The notes under the pieces: model-generated | Seen by the model: only the letters and a program-made list of their open reading frames with translations | Database searches by the model: none | What the model was told of the DNA's origin: nothing | Translations under genes and position numbers: made by a program | Origin: Albula goreensis | Taxonomy: Eukaryota > Chordata > Actinopteri > Albuliformes > Albulidae | Assembly (NCBI GenBank): GCA_022829145.1 | Contig: CM040748.1 | Span: 3,316,001-3,380,000, forward strand | Direction: 5' to 3' | DNA length: 64,000 nt | In this document: one piece after another, positions 46,016-56,343 of the stretch | Layout: each line of letters starts with the position of its first letter | Position numbering within the stretch: position 1 is the stretch's first letter

Positions 46016-46073
<58 letters not shown>
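46016..46073 (+). repeat. (CA)n microsatellite
   Basis: About 28 CA units. The flank TGTGTGGACTCACACTCACA equals that of the CA repeat at 41.1 kb, although no SINE body precedes this one. The 104- and 115-codon frames across it are repeat artefacts. Confidence 0.97.
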
Positions 46074-46077
<4 letters not shown>

Positions 46078-47446
46078 GACTCTACAAGGTGCCCTACTCT
46101 GTCATGTGCTACACACACAACGCTCGAGAGAACACGGAAGGCACTGGAGCAGCGGAGCGGTCCACCGTAAAACAGAGGTATGAAGCAGCAAATTAATGTG
46201 GAGCGGGACAAAACAGACAGACAACACATGCAATCAATAAAAGACACAGTCGCATTCATGAAATGCCAGCTACAAAACAGGTACTGGTTTTCAGGAGAAA
46301 TAGCTAAATGAAGTGCCTGCTTTTCCTTGAGACACTCCTCAATTAAACATTAATATCTGGGTCTGTACAGGTAAAAGTTTATTTTAATGGGAAACAAGCC
46401 CTCCTTTAAAATAAGTAAGTAAAAATAAATGTGCATTGTGTCAGTATTGATGTATACATTTCTTTCATGCTCACCCACAGACATTCTGCCCTCAGGGGGC
46501 AGTGTAAACACTGCTAATGACAAAAATGTGCAGGTAGAAACACATATGGATAAAAATTCAGCCATGCCACACCCAAAATACCTAAATGTTGTATGCATGA
46601 TGTCATATATTCAACTAATTCTATAAATGGTAAAGTTCAACTGAAAAAATATTGAAAATCTGAACTATTACTGTCTTGCGGTGAAACAAGTACGTGTTTG
46701 TCTTTAGTTTCTTAGTGTATTTCTGGGGTATCATTGTCAATGTCCTAGAAGTAGGGCCTGTTCTTTTAGAGAGAATTTTTTCAAATGTTCATCCGAATGT
46801 CAAAAAAATTGAGTATAATTTTCATCCTGAAACAATGGCACCCTGGTAACTATGTCACCCAGTGGACAGTTTACTAACGTCATGATTATTTGATGGATTA
46901 TGATCAGTTTATGATCGAGTCTTTAGCCTTTTTTTTTGGATTGTGGTGCTGCACTTTGATGAGGGTTGAGCTATTCTGCAGGTATGGCAACCTCATGTTT
47001 TTTTTTTTCTTTATAAATATTTTCAAACAGTCTTAGTCCTGAGGAAAGTCCTTCCATTTAAACCAAAAGTACCTTTGGTTGGTACCCAAAGTACTAAGCC
47101 GTTTGATTTCTTTTGACCTGCCATCTCTGCCCTTACACTTTTGGCAATATCAAATATAATAACAATACAGGAACATCGTTTTCATGGGCCGAGTGGGATT
47201 CCAGCTGGCTGTGTAAGCAAATATTTCTTTCATACTGGTATTGAGGTATGAGTTATTACACAAAAGCGTGCATTTCAGGATGGGAATGGCAAGTGCAATC
47301 AGAATGGGCTGGTGCTCTGAAAGGTGGTAAAGAGGCACGACCCACACTGAAAAGGTGACCCTTTTTAATAGAAACAAGCATGCAGCAACAATGTTTATTC
47401 TCAAGCAGTCAGTAAGTATAACAAAGCATTCAGTGCAGACAGGCAT
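46074..47446. other. Unique DNA, no gene seen
   Basis: AT-rich with one CTCF-like site (separate entry) and a poly(T) at 46,998-47,009. A 98-codon minus-strand frame at 47,150-47,446 has no recognisable domain. Confidence 0.5.
46489..46504 (+). promoter_or_regulatory. CTCF-like site
   Basis: CCCTCAGGGGGCAGTG keeps the CTCF core pattern CC-NNN-AGGGGGCAGTG. It is the best such match I saw. CTCF would act as an insulator or loop anchor. Binding cannot be judged from sequence alone. Confidence 0.45.
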
Positions 47447-47807
47447 TCAGTCAGTCAGTCAGTCATCAGTCAGAAACAGCTGACCAGTCATCAGTCAGTC
47501 AGTCAGTCATCAGTCAGAAACAGCTGACCAGTCATCAGTCAGTCATCAGTCAGAAACAGCTGACCAGTCATCAATCAGTCAGTCAGAAACAGCTGACCAG
47601 TCATCAATCAGTCAGTCAGAAACAGCTGACCAATCATCAGTCAGTCATCAGTCAGAAACAGCTGACCGGTCATCAGTCAGTCAGTCAGTCAGTCATCAGT
47701 CAGAAACAGCTGACCAGTCATCAGTCAGTCAGTCATCAGTCAGAAACAGCTTACCAATCATCAGTCAGTCAGTCAGTCATCAGTCAGAAACAGCTGACCA
47801 CTCATCA
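47447..47807 (+). repeat. Compound CAGT array with nine E-box cassettes
   Basis: CAGAAACAGCTGACC-type cassettes begin at 47,471, 47,515, 47,551, 47,584, 47,618, 47,653, 47,701, 47,741 and 47,785. Between them are runs of CAGT with an occasional CAT, so spacings (44, 36, 33, 34, 35, 48, 40, 44) vary largely in steps of four. Eight of the nine cassettes contain the E-box CAGCTG; the one at 47,741 has CAGCTTA. The array grows by both cassette duplication and tetranucleotide slippage. Confidence 0.96.
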
Positions 47808-49257
47808 TCAAAACAGTTAAAAAATAGTGATGAAATTTTTTCACTCAATGAGGGAAACAGCAACATGTTTTCCCCAAGCTGGTCTTCTTTAGGCAGAGAT
47901 AAAGCATGTGAACTACATTCTGGACTCTTGGGAGAGGAATACTTCTGAAATACTTCTGAAATCAAGTAAATCAAGAATAATTCTGAAATTGTATGGAATG
48001 CAGTTTTTCAGGAATGAAGAATGGAAACTCATTCAAATCACAATGCCCAGCACAGCCACTTTCTTCCTGTGTGCTGTCTGCTTGAGCCACTGTTGATTGG
48101 TATTTGGTGGGAATTATGTATCCCGCCACCTTCTAAAGCTGTAGCTTGTAGTTTGAGCCCATGCACTCTGTACAGTATAGTGCACATGGTAGATGCTGCA
48201 AAGCATGTGGCTGCTCCAGAAAAACAGTAAATTGTGTTACATTCTCAGCTGTTGCGGATTTTATCATATAGCTCTTATATAAGGATTTCTTGATGCAATT
48301 TGAAGGAGTTGGTTCAGATCTCATTATTTGCACAGATCTTATCCAGGCAGACAGGTAGCACTGGGGAACACCATTTGATCATCAATACGCTGTAACTGCA
48401 TTCATAACGTATGAGGATTCATTGTTTCTGCAGCATCTTAAAGATCTGTCCTGATGGCTTTGTTTGCCTCACAAACATATCATTTTGTTGCAGTAAGCAC
48501 TGTTTTATTTTAATTGTTTTTACTTTAGTAATTCAGTACAGTCATGTGTTTGATATTTAATAGTATCAAATGGCATTGCTTTATTGATGGCTCTTTTGAT
48601 CGTATTTGGCCTCCAGTGTCATACACATGACACATGTGACAGTTGCGTCCTAGTACTTGTTCCACTTGCAGGGGAAAAAAGAATGTACACAATGAGAAGT
48701 TAAAGATAAATCCCTGTAAGTGGTTTCATATGAAGAATGTCAAAGTATGACATATTTCATCAGTCAGAATGGCCAAATAAATTCTTACACCATTAGTGGT
48801 TGTGACATCCGTAGTAACCATAATCAGGTTTATAATTTTAAGCTGTCAAATCAGTATGTTTTTAGATGTTACATCGCAAAACAGCACACCATCGCTGGTC
48901 TCTGTCCCCCTATATCCAATAAGCATACTCATGAAAATTGCATAATCCATTTGCAGAGTGTTACATAGTTATAGTAGATATTTAATTGTTACAGAATCGC
49001 CACTTTGTTCTTAGTGAGTTCAAACTAATGCCTTCGTGACCTCGGCGTTTAACACAGGTTTTCATGAGACGGCTGTGTGTTTCTGATCCTTGTCGGTAAA
49101 CGGAAATGCTGCCTATTCATTTCATCATCACAAACCACCTCAAAATCGAGTATAGAAATGAAGATATGGAGACGTATTTATCGTGGAGAGTGTGCAGTTT
49201 CGCGCGATCGTTTGGAAGATGAACAATAATAACAACGGTGCATGTGCGGAAAAATGT
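47808..49257. other. Unique DNA, no gene seen
   Basis: AT-rich and featureless until about 49,020, where CpGs become more common (towards the candidate promoter region at 49.4 kb). Confidence 0.45.
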
Positions 49258-49260
49258 AAA

Positions 49261-49302
<42 letters not shown>
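49257..49302 (+). repeat. (AAT)n microsatellite
   Basis: About 14 AAT/ATA units. Minus-strand frames of 75-113 codons here are artefacts of this repeat and the CT repeat beside it. Confidence 0.96.
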
Positions 49303-49420
49303 TAAAATAAAAATAAGACCAATGAACTGCGTGCCATACTGACAAATACAGGAATAATATGTAGCACTTACAGTACATTGACACACGTGGGTACGATTCT
49401 GTATCTGTGCTTCCCTCTTC

Positions 49421-49421
49421 A

Positions 49422-49459
<38 letters not shown>

Positions 49460-49470
49460 CCTCCCCCCCG
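49421..49470 (+). repeat. (CT)n microsatellite with poly(C)
   Basis: CT tract with one TTT interruption, then CCCTCCCCCCCG. It lies just upstream of the candidate first exon and could form part of a CT-rich leader. Confidence 0.95.
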
Positions 49471-49563
49471 CCGAGAGACAGGAGGTACTTTTTTTCCTTT
49501 TTTTGCCGTCCGACCACAATGAAATCTTGGCAGCTAATTGCAGTCGTGGGAGATGCCCTTCAG
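49471..49563 (+). other. Candidate first exon (leader with upstream ORF)
   Basis: An ATG at 49,519 opens MKSWQLIAVVGDALQ, ending exactly at a strong donor, CAG/GTAAGG (49,563/49,564). The sequence before it is CT-rich and the sequence after it is CpG-rich (GCGCGTC, AACGAACG, TCCGGCTGGCG), as at vertebrate promoters. If spliced to the acceptor at 50,761, the frame reads two more codons and stops (TGA at 50,768-50,770). It would then be a 17-codon upstream ORF, and the main start would be in the next exon. The 5' end of the exon is unknown. Confidence 0.35.
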
Positions 49564-50761
49564 GTAAGGCACACAGGCTGGGAGAAGGGGAAATAAGCGC
49601 GTCTGTAAGAGGAGGAATTTAAACGAACGTGGGATGTTTTCAATGCGCTTCTGTGTTAATTCTCCGGCTGGCGTATTTCCTTCTTTCTCGATAGATCCTT
49701 CTTACTGCATAAAAAAGGTTAGTGTTAACGCTGCGATTGTTTTATTCTGTATGTCCATGCACGCGAGTGTGTTGCAGACTGTTGTTATGTAATGCATAGA
49801 AAGTCGTCGCGAGGATGCTCTCTGTAACACTTTCAGACAGGTGCTGCTTTCTGCATGACATTGCATTCAGCTCGTGGTAAGATGCTAAGGTGTGCTGGTC
49901 AAGGAGTTGAATGTGTGACAAAAGGATCAATATTGAAGTGTTTCGCATTTTGATTTTTGTTCATACAGTAATGCATTTCAGTGTTGGCCTCTTCATATTT
50001 ATATTTTCGTAGTAAAACGCCACACTTTCGGGGTGCTCGCTACTCTGTACACAAGTCCCTCTTGTTTCGTGCTTCTTTCGGAGCTGAGATACCTATTCTG
50101 AAACAGCACTGTTTTCCATAGCGAATACCCGAACCGATGAAGCAAGCAGAAAACAATACGACATGTGCTTGGATAAGTGTGCAACTTAGCATGCTACCAC
50201 AATGTATATATGTGAATCTTCTCTGTTAGTAAGTTTATTGAGCTTTTTTGATATAACAATTTGGATGTTGCGAAACGGTTTCAGATTCGCCGAATGTCAA
50301 TTACAACAGTATCAGTTATAGTCAGTGTTGCAATGTGGCATAGACCGTAATAACGGGAAAATACAGGACATTCTAATGAGAAATAATGGACAAACCAAAA
50401 CGTCTGCAAAGTGCAGTTGGGTAAAACTATAACTGGCTGTTCAAAACAGATTCAAAAATCCACGTATTTTCTTCGCAAATTGCCATATTTCTTACAAACA
50501 GTAGTTTTGTTAATTTAAATGAAAAAACTTAGTTCAATTTGTGCACAATGGGTACTGATTACATTTACCCTTCATTGTTTTACAGTTGTTCGAGGTAAAT
50601 GTTTGCTGGTCGAGTGGTGGGCACATAGAGATCATGGAACATAGTGGTGCAAGGTTCTATTGCATGCTTCCGTCTATTGATATTCAATATTATTGAGAAG
50701 TATTAATCGTATGTAAATAGCTGATGAAGTTATTTTTAATTCATCGATTGCTCTTCCGCAG

Positions 50762-50823
50762 CATTTCTGACATGGAAAGTAACCGTTTAGATCTGCCTAC
50801 TCGAATTAAGGACAGCAACGCAG
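50762..50823 (+). CDS. Candidate coding exon with start codon, protein unrecognised
   Basis: An acceptor (GATTGCTCTTCCGCAG, ending 50,761) is followed by a 62-base segment and the donor CAG/GTTTGT at 50,823/50,824. The ATG at 50,772 has a strong context (GACATGG: purine at -3, G at +4) and begins MESNRLDLPTRIKDSNA, 17 codons with one base carried over (phase 1). No stop interrupts it and codon use looks ordinary. It is charged with no signal peptide, suggesting a cytoplasmic or nuclear N-terminus. I do not recognise the family. The rest of the gene must lie in later exons that I could not find by 64 kb. Confidence 0.42.
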
Positions 50824-52514
50824 GTTTGTGGTGGCGACTGTGACTTAAATCGGTTGGAGGGCTAACCCATTTGCAGTCTGTTTTCATTCCGGCGATGTTT
50901 GCGAGACCCTTCTATTTCTGTGTCTGTAGCATGATACAGTAGCGCTGACTGAGATTCAGCGCGAGGGTAGAACTGCAGAAGTAAGTCAGACCTTTCGGTA
51001 GACAGGAGAGATTCATCAGTAAGTCAGGGAGTGAATAGGCAATTGATTTTGCAAAGAAAAGACTTTATTAATTTATGGTCTTTTGTACGTGCACTAGCAT
51101 TTCCAGGATGTGAAAATTGTTCAAGCACCCGAACTGTTCTCTCAGTTTTCATTAAGCTATTATGAGCCTGAAGTAGACATTCTGTAAAGCCAGAGGTTAA
51201 GTCTGACAATCCAATCAAGCCCAAAACTATCAATGTTTCAGTTGCATGAGGGCCCATTGGAATTTCACAAAAAGTGAATCTTACACACTAAAATCGACCA
51301 AAAAAAGGCAAATAATTTAGTTACCCTTTTCAGTGTTGCACTTATACTCTACTCTCACATATGATACAAGATAATTACTCTGGACAGAAGCAATTTTTCT
51401 TCTGTTTAAATATCACTGCAAAGCAATTATCTCTGTTATGATTTAGCATAAATTATCTGATATTGTAGACACAATGGACCATTTCATTTTGAAGCAATAA
51501 GACCAATTAATAAGTTGTACACATTATCAGGGCTGGACCGGTTTGTGCTCTGTGGCTGTGTTGCGCCATGGACAGTTTCCAGCATTGTAACCACCACTTA
51601 AACACGCCTGCAGCATTAACACAACGTGATTCCTCCGAATTACATTACTTTATGTTCTGAGGTATTTGAAAAAAAGTCCTCTGTTCAAATTATGGTCTGA
51701 AATTAAACCAGACACATCACATGTGATCAGAAAAGATGGATGATTTGATATTTTGCTGATGTCACAAGCTTGCGGGGGACATTCTTCCCTCCAAATGAAA
51801 ATGTAGCAAGTAATGCGTCTTATCAAAAATGAGTTATATTTTGCTGTTTCCATCTAAATTGTATAATCCCTAAGTTGCCTCCCAGACAAGATCCATTTTA
51901 AAATCTGTACTAACACCTGTGTGTGCTAGCCTTTAGCATCTGCACCCACATAGGCATTATCCAACAACGCCATATTGTAAGCATAAAGTACACAGTATGA
52001 AATATACAACTTCTCCTGTTATCAATTTTTAACTGAACAATCTACGTCAGTTGTGTGATCACTTGAAAGCATGTAAATGAAAAATATACACTGTGCACTG
52101 CTCTGAAAACTGGAAATAATCTGCAATCTTTGAAAATCAGTATGTTCATACACAACAATTCAATGACAGCTTTTTTTATGTATTCAGTTGTTTTTTTTTC
52201 CTTTAATGTATTATATTGTAATGTAATTTATTTTTATTTTTGGAAAACAATAACATTCTTCCCCACATGTGTGTAGCAACCAGTGATGCGTCAGACCTTG
52301 TGCCTTTGGATGCAAATACCATAATATCAGTCCTGTGGTTCATGATCCCCCTGGAGACTGAGGAGTGTCTACAGTTTGCTGTGCTGGAGGGATGAGTCTG
52401 CTGGATGGTGAATACTGCCATGCTGAAGGCTGGAGGTTATCCACACTGCTGCACTGGTTGGAGCAGTGTGGATAATGGGTTGACCTCCCAGTGTTATGTC
52501 ATCAGCCTGGGACA
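50824..52514 (+). other. Probable intron or intergenic DNA
   Basis: CpGs persist to about 51,000, then AT-rich unique DNA. No exon is supported. If the candidate gene start at 50.8 kb is real, this is its intron. Confidence 0.4.
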
Positions 52515-52925
52515 GCTCGTGGTTTACATTACATTACATTAAAGGCATTAAATTACATTAAATTAAGGGCATTACATTACATTACATTAAAGGCATTACA
52601 TTACATTAAATTGCATTACATTACATTACATTAAAGGCATTTATTAGATGCTCTTATCCAGAGCGACTTACAGGGCAAAGTGCATAAGAATGGTACAAAA
52701 AGAGGAAAGATAACCCTAGAGAGGGGTAAAGTCCCAAGTGCCAAAGGTGACCGAATAGATCAGGACTCCCCTACAGACTATCTAAGGAGAAAATTAACAA
52801 CAGCCTAGGATAAAAACAAATTACAGTTAAAAACGAGTACAGATAAGTGCAGTGAACATTACGAAGAGCAAGGGAGGGGAGGGGAGAGGTGCAGCCTGAA
52901 GAGGTGAGTCTTCAGTCTGCGCATC
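52515..52925 (+). repeat. Widespread fish repeat (copy 3), long, with ATTAC expansion
   Basis: The core TTATTAGATGCTCTTATCC and AGAGCGACTTACA is at about 52,640-52,675. It continues through GGCAAAGTGCATAAG, TAACCCTAGAGAGGGGTAAA, ACAAATTACAG and GAGGGGAGAGG to GAAGAGGTGAGTCTTCAGTC near 52,915. The left end has been expanded into several ACATTACATTACATTAAAGG modules (52,523-52,635). The body matches the copy at 59.4 kb along its length. Confidence 0.88.
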
Positions 52926-53080
52926 TATATCTTTAAACAGTTTTTAGTTTTTCACATTTGAGGTCAATCCATTGGATGTGAACATTCATCTGTACTTTGC
53001 CTATGACATTTTTAATTTTGGCATTTAAAGGCAGAGTAAAAACGGCAACGGAGAAAGTGGCAAAGGGCATGAACTCTACA
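52926..53080. other. Unique DNA between two repeats
   Basis: Nothing recognised. Confidence 0.5.
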
Positions 53081-53184
53081 CAGCAAAACGTCCAGTGTTA
53101 ATTTTACACTGACAGTGTGCAAATGAGAACAACTGGGATTATATGTACACTGCTAGTGTTAAATGAACTCTGGACATTTTGCTG
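53081..53184 (+). mobile_element. Short palindromic MITE, copy 2
   Basis: The left end CAGCAAAACGTCCAGTGTTA is matched, inverted, by the right end, whose complement reads CAGCAAAATGTCCAGAGTTC. The inverted repeats are about 30 bases with few mismatches in a ~104-bp element with no coding capacity. The copy at 18.1 kb is the same family. Superfamily unknown; target duplications were not clear. Confidence 0.85.
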
Positions 53185-55254
53185 GTTATTTTTCTATTGT
53201 GTTTGAATCTGGATGTAAGCATAAGGAAGCACAACTGAAGGCCGAGTTACCGTCTGTGATAATGTTTACCGTCACATGCGTCTGCGCGACTGTCTTACCT
53301 CTGTAGGTCATGGCTCCACACAGGTAGAGAGCACGTAGGCTTCTGCAGCAGGGGTTAGAGAAGAGCAGTTTAAAGCACCTATCTAACAGGAAGATTACAG
53401 TACAATGCCACGGCCTCATTAAAGTATGCACTCAATTGCAGTTTACTACTGTCCTCATTAATTCACTTAGAGATATTTCACAGTTGTGAACCAGCTGTTC
53501 GTTATTCATCGGTGAGGGAATGCAGGGTTTAATTTCTCACGTAGGTCATTTCACTTAGACATTCATTGAATTGAAGGGCGTTCTGCTTGTGTTTTGCCAT
53601 TTTTTTATATAAACCGAACTAATAAATGCATATTGGTGACCTCTAATATATGCCCTAAATATATTAGAAAGAAATTCTTATTAATTGTTCCATATGTCCT
53701 AACAGGCTGTTCCATATGTCATAACAGACAAGAAGAAAATGATTTCATATAGCCAGCACAGAAAGCATAAATTATTTTTACTTGTTTGTATTTGTGACAA
53801 AACTCCCTTTAAAGACATAAAGCATGAGACTATACTCACCACTGCAGATCTGCGTGTAATGCACCGTTTGTGTTTCATTGGCATACTCTCTGCAATTAGG
53901 CCTGTCAGTCGCTGCCATGTTTTCATGATTCCCCGAAACTACTCAGTTTTTACAGGCAGTTTTTAGAACCAAGAATATAACCTCATTGCTAGTGATTGAA
54001 AGTATGCCTGTAACATGTGCATTATATGTGTTATTGGCTATAAATAAACCCGTAATGTGTGTTTATAGACGCAGAATTCATTGGCAGTCCCTGTAAAGCT
54101 GGATAGAAATGGATCTGTTTCCAACCTTTGCTGCTGTAGAATCCTGTCAGTCAGTTTGCCAAAACAAAACAAGCATCATGAGTCACCTCCAGACTGACTA
54201 TGAAGTCATGCATGTTGAACGTAGTTTCGGGTCACAGGGACGCATAAGTATCCGATTACATAATATATATATAAATATATAAAATTGTATATACAATATG
54301 AACTGTATTTGTTATAATAAACACATGCAATGCAATATTGAAATCAATGCTGCATTTTTAATGTGACTTGTTCAAAATAAGATTTTGGCAGGTAGCTGAA
54401 GCTTGTGCTCTTGGCTCAGGCATAAATCATATTATAAAATATTGAAATATGAGTCATATTACACAAACAAATAAATGATATGAACTTGCACTGTTTCAAC
54501 TGTAAGGCCTAGTTTGTGGTCAAATTACCAGCTAAGCTGTTTAGGACCACTTTATATTTTAATTTAATCCAGTGTTTCAAAACTGCATTTTTTTTCTGCC
54601 AGTAGAAGAGGTAGCCTGTGTTGAGAGTCAGCAGTCATATCTGCTGTGATGTTCCCTTCAGAGACCCTAAAAGTGGTGGCATTTCAGAGGCGTCATACTT
54701 ATAAGCTGAAGAAGAGATCACGTCGTCACCCCATCCTGGGAAATGCCAGAGATCGATGTGTTCTTGAATCTGAAAGTGAATCACAGAACCCAGGGATGGC
54801 CTTCCATCTGCAATGATCTTCACAGTTATGGGGGCTGGGAGACGCTCGCCGGTAGGCAGAGCGTATTTTCATAAGGAAGGCTATTGGACTCCTTTACCTG
54901 TCCATCACATGTAACTATCTTGCTTTGTAACGGATGTAGATCTACTTAACTGACCCATGGTAGCTTCATTCTTGTGGTGTGGTGAATAGTTGATTAATTA
55001 TCTTGGCTGGTTGGCTATGGTTGGAAATATGTGAGGTAATCAGAATGTTGAAAATATATAACTCAGTTTCTTCACATGCAAGTTAAACGTCCTTCTGTAG
55101 CATGGTGAAAACAAACATTACTATACCAACAGAAGGGGTTACGTGCTTTTTCTAATGTTTGATTGTTTTATTTTGTTTTTCTATTATTCACTTAAGTTAC
55201 TGACAGTCAGTGGCACTATCTGAATGTGGCTATGAAAAATACCGCTGCCAGTTT
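53185..55254. other. Unique DNA, no gene seen
   Basis: An AT-rich stretch at 54,260-54,300 (ATATATATA, ATATAAAATTGTATATAC). A 75-codon frame overlaps on both strands near 53.7-53.9 kb without support. Confidence 0.5.
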
Positions 55255-55279
55255 TGGCCTCACTGGGCTTCCGTAGCTT

Positions 55280-55420
55280 CACTGTTGGAGGAAACAGTGT
55301 TACTCGGAGAAAACATGCTTTCAGGCCCCGAAGCCGCACAGAAACAGTGTTACTGAGAGAAAACATGCGTTCCAACCCTCAAGCGGTACACAAACAGTGT
55401 TACCCACTGTGCCACCTTCC
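55280..55420 (-). repeat. 50-bp tandem repeat derived from a SINE-like head
   Basis: AAACAGTGTTAC starts at 55,292, 55,342 and 55,392, an exact 50-base period, with GAGAAAACATGC and a CCGCAC/CGGTAC block inside each unit. Read on the minus strand the end is AAGGTGGCACAGTGGGTAAC, the style of head seen on many fish tRNA-SINEs. The array may therefore be an internally triplicated SINE fragment. Confidence 0.8.
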
Positions 55421-56002
55421 GTGCTAATCTAATGAAATAAAATCATAAATAAAAGCTGTATTGTAAGTATATGCCGTGGCAGCTGTCGTATAATTAACAG
55501 GAAGTAACTGCTCTGCACAGACACAATAGAGCAAAGCACTATTTAGCAAGCAAAACATTTCTGGTTAAGACATTAATGTATAGCTTTTATGAACTTGCAC
55601 ATTGAACTGTCAAAACTCCTGGAGCCATAATTGATTTGTCCATCGTCTGTTTAAGATCATGGTGGATGGAGAAGGTGCTGTAAACCAGTCTGCTCTGGGC
55701 ATTCCCACAGCATATAAACACTTATGCTAATAGTGGACATATTTCATTATTTTTGCTTTGTGAGAGGGCTGTGAGATTTGATGTTCTATGCAATATATGT
55801 TTATCATGAATGTATTTTCTACCCGGGGTAGACAGTAATGGAAACAATATATGAATATTTATTAATGAATAAGGAGTTGGATCCTTTGTTCTTCTCTTTA
55901 TAACACCTCTGGTCCTGATTTCGATCCTTCTGTCATCCAGAAGTCAGTTTTGGTCACTGATTGCTGGATGAAAAATCAGTGTTCTTAGCCAGCACATAAC
56001 AT
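55421..56002. other. Unique DNA, nothing recognised
   Basis: AT-rich, no feature supported. Confidence 0.5.
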
Positions 56003-56343
56003 TGTGTGTGTGTGTGTGTGCGTGAGTGTGTGTGTGTGTGTGTGTGTATGTGTGTGTGTATGTATGTGTGTGTGTGTGTGCGTGAGTGTGTGTATGTGTG
56101 TGTATGTGTGTGTGTGAGTGTGTGTGCGTGAGTGTGTGTATGTGTGTGTGCGTGAGTGTGTGTATGTGTGTGTGTGTGTGTGTATGTGTGTGTGCGTGAG
56201 TGTGTGTGTGTGTGTGCATGTTTGTGTGTGTGTATGTGTGTGCATGTGTGTGTGTGTGTGTGTATGTGTGTGCGTGAGTGTGTGTATGTGTGTGTGCGTG
56301 AGTGTGTGTGTGTGTGTGTATGTGTGTGTGTGTGCGTGTGTGG
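56003..56343 (+). repeat. Long interrupted (TG)n array
   Basis: About 340 bases of TG repeat broken by recurring variants GTGCGTGAGTG and GTATGTG. The variants recur in the same order, for example GCGTGAGTGTGTGTATGTG several times, showing that blocks of variant units were duplicated together. Five open frames of 73-153 codons across it are artefacts. Confidence 0.97.

Noticed and set aside
45882-46259. Frames of 104 and 115 codons with His/Thr or Val/Cys runs
   Set aside because: Artefacts of the CA microsatellite.
49117-49519. Three minus-strand frames of 75-113 codons
   Set aside because: Opened by the AAT and CT microsatellites; they encode Ile/Tyr and Arg/Glu runs.
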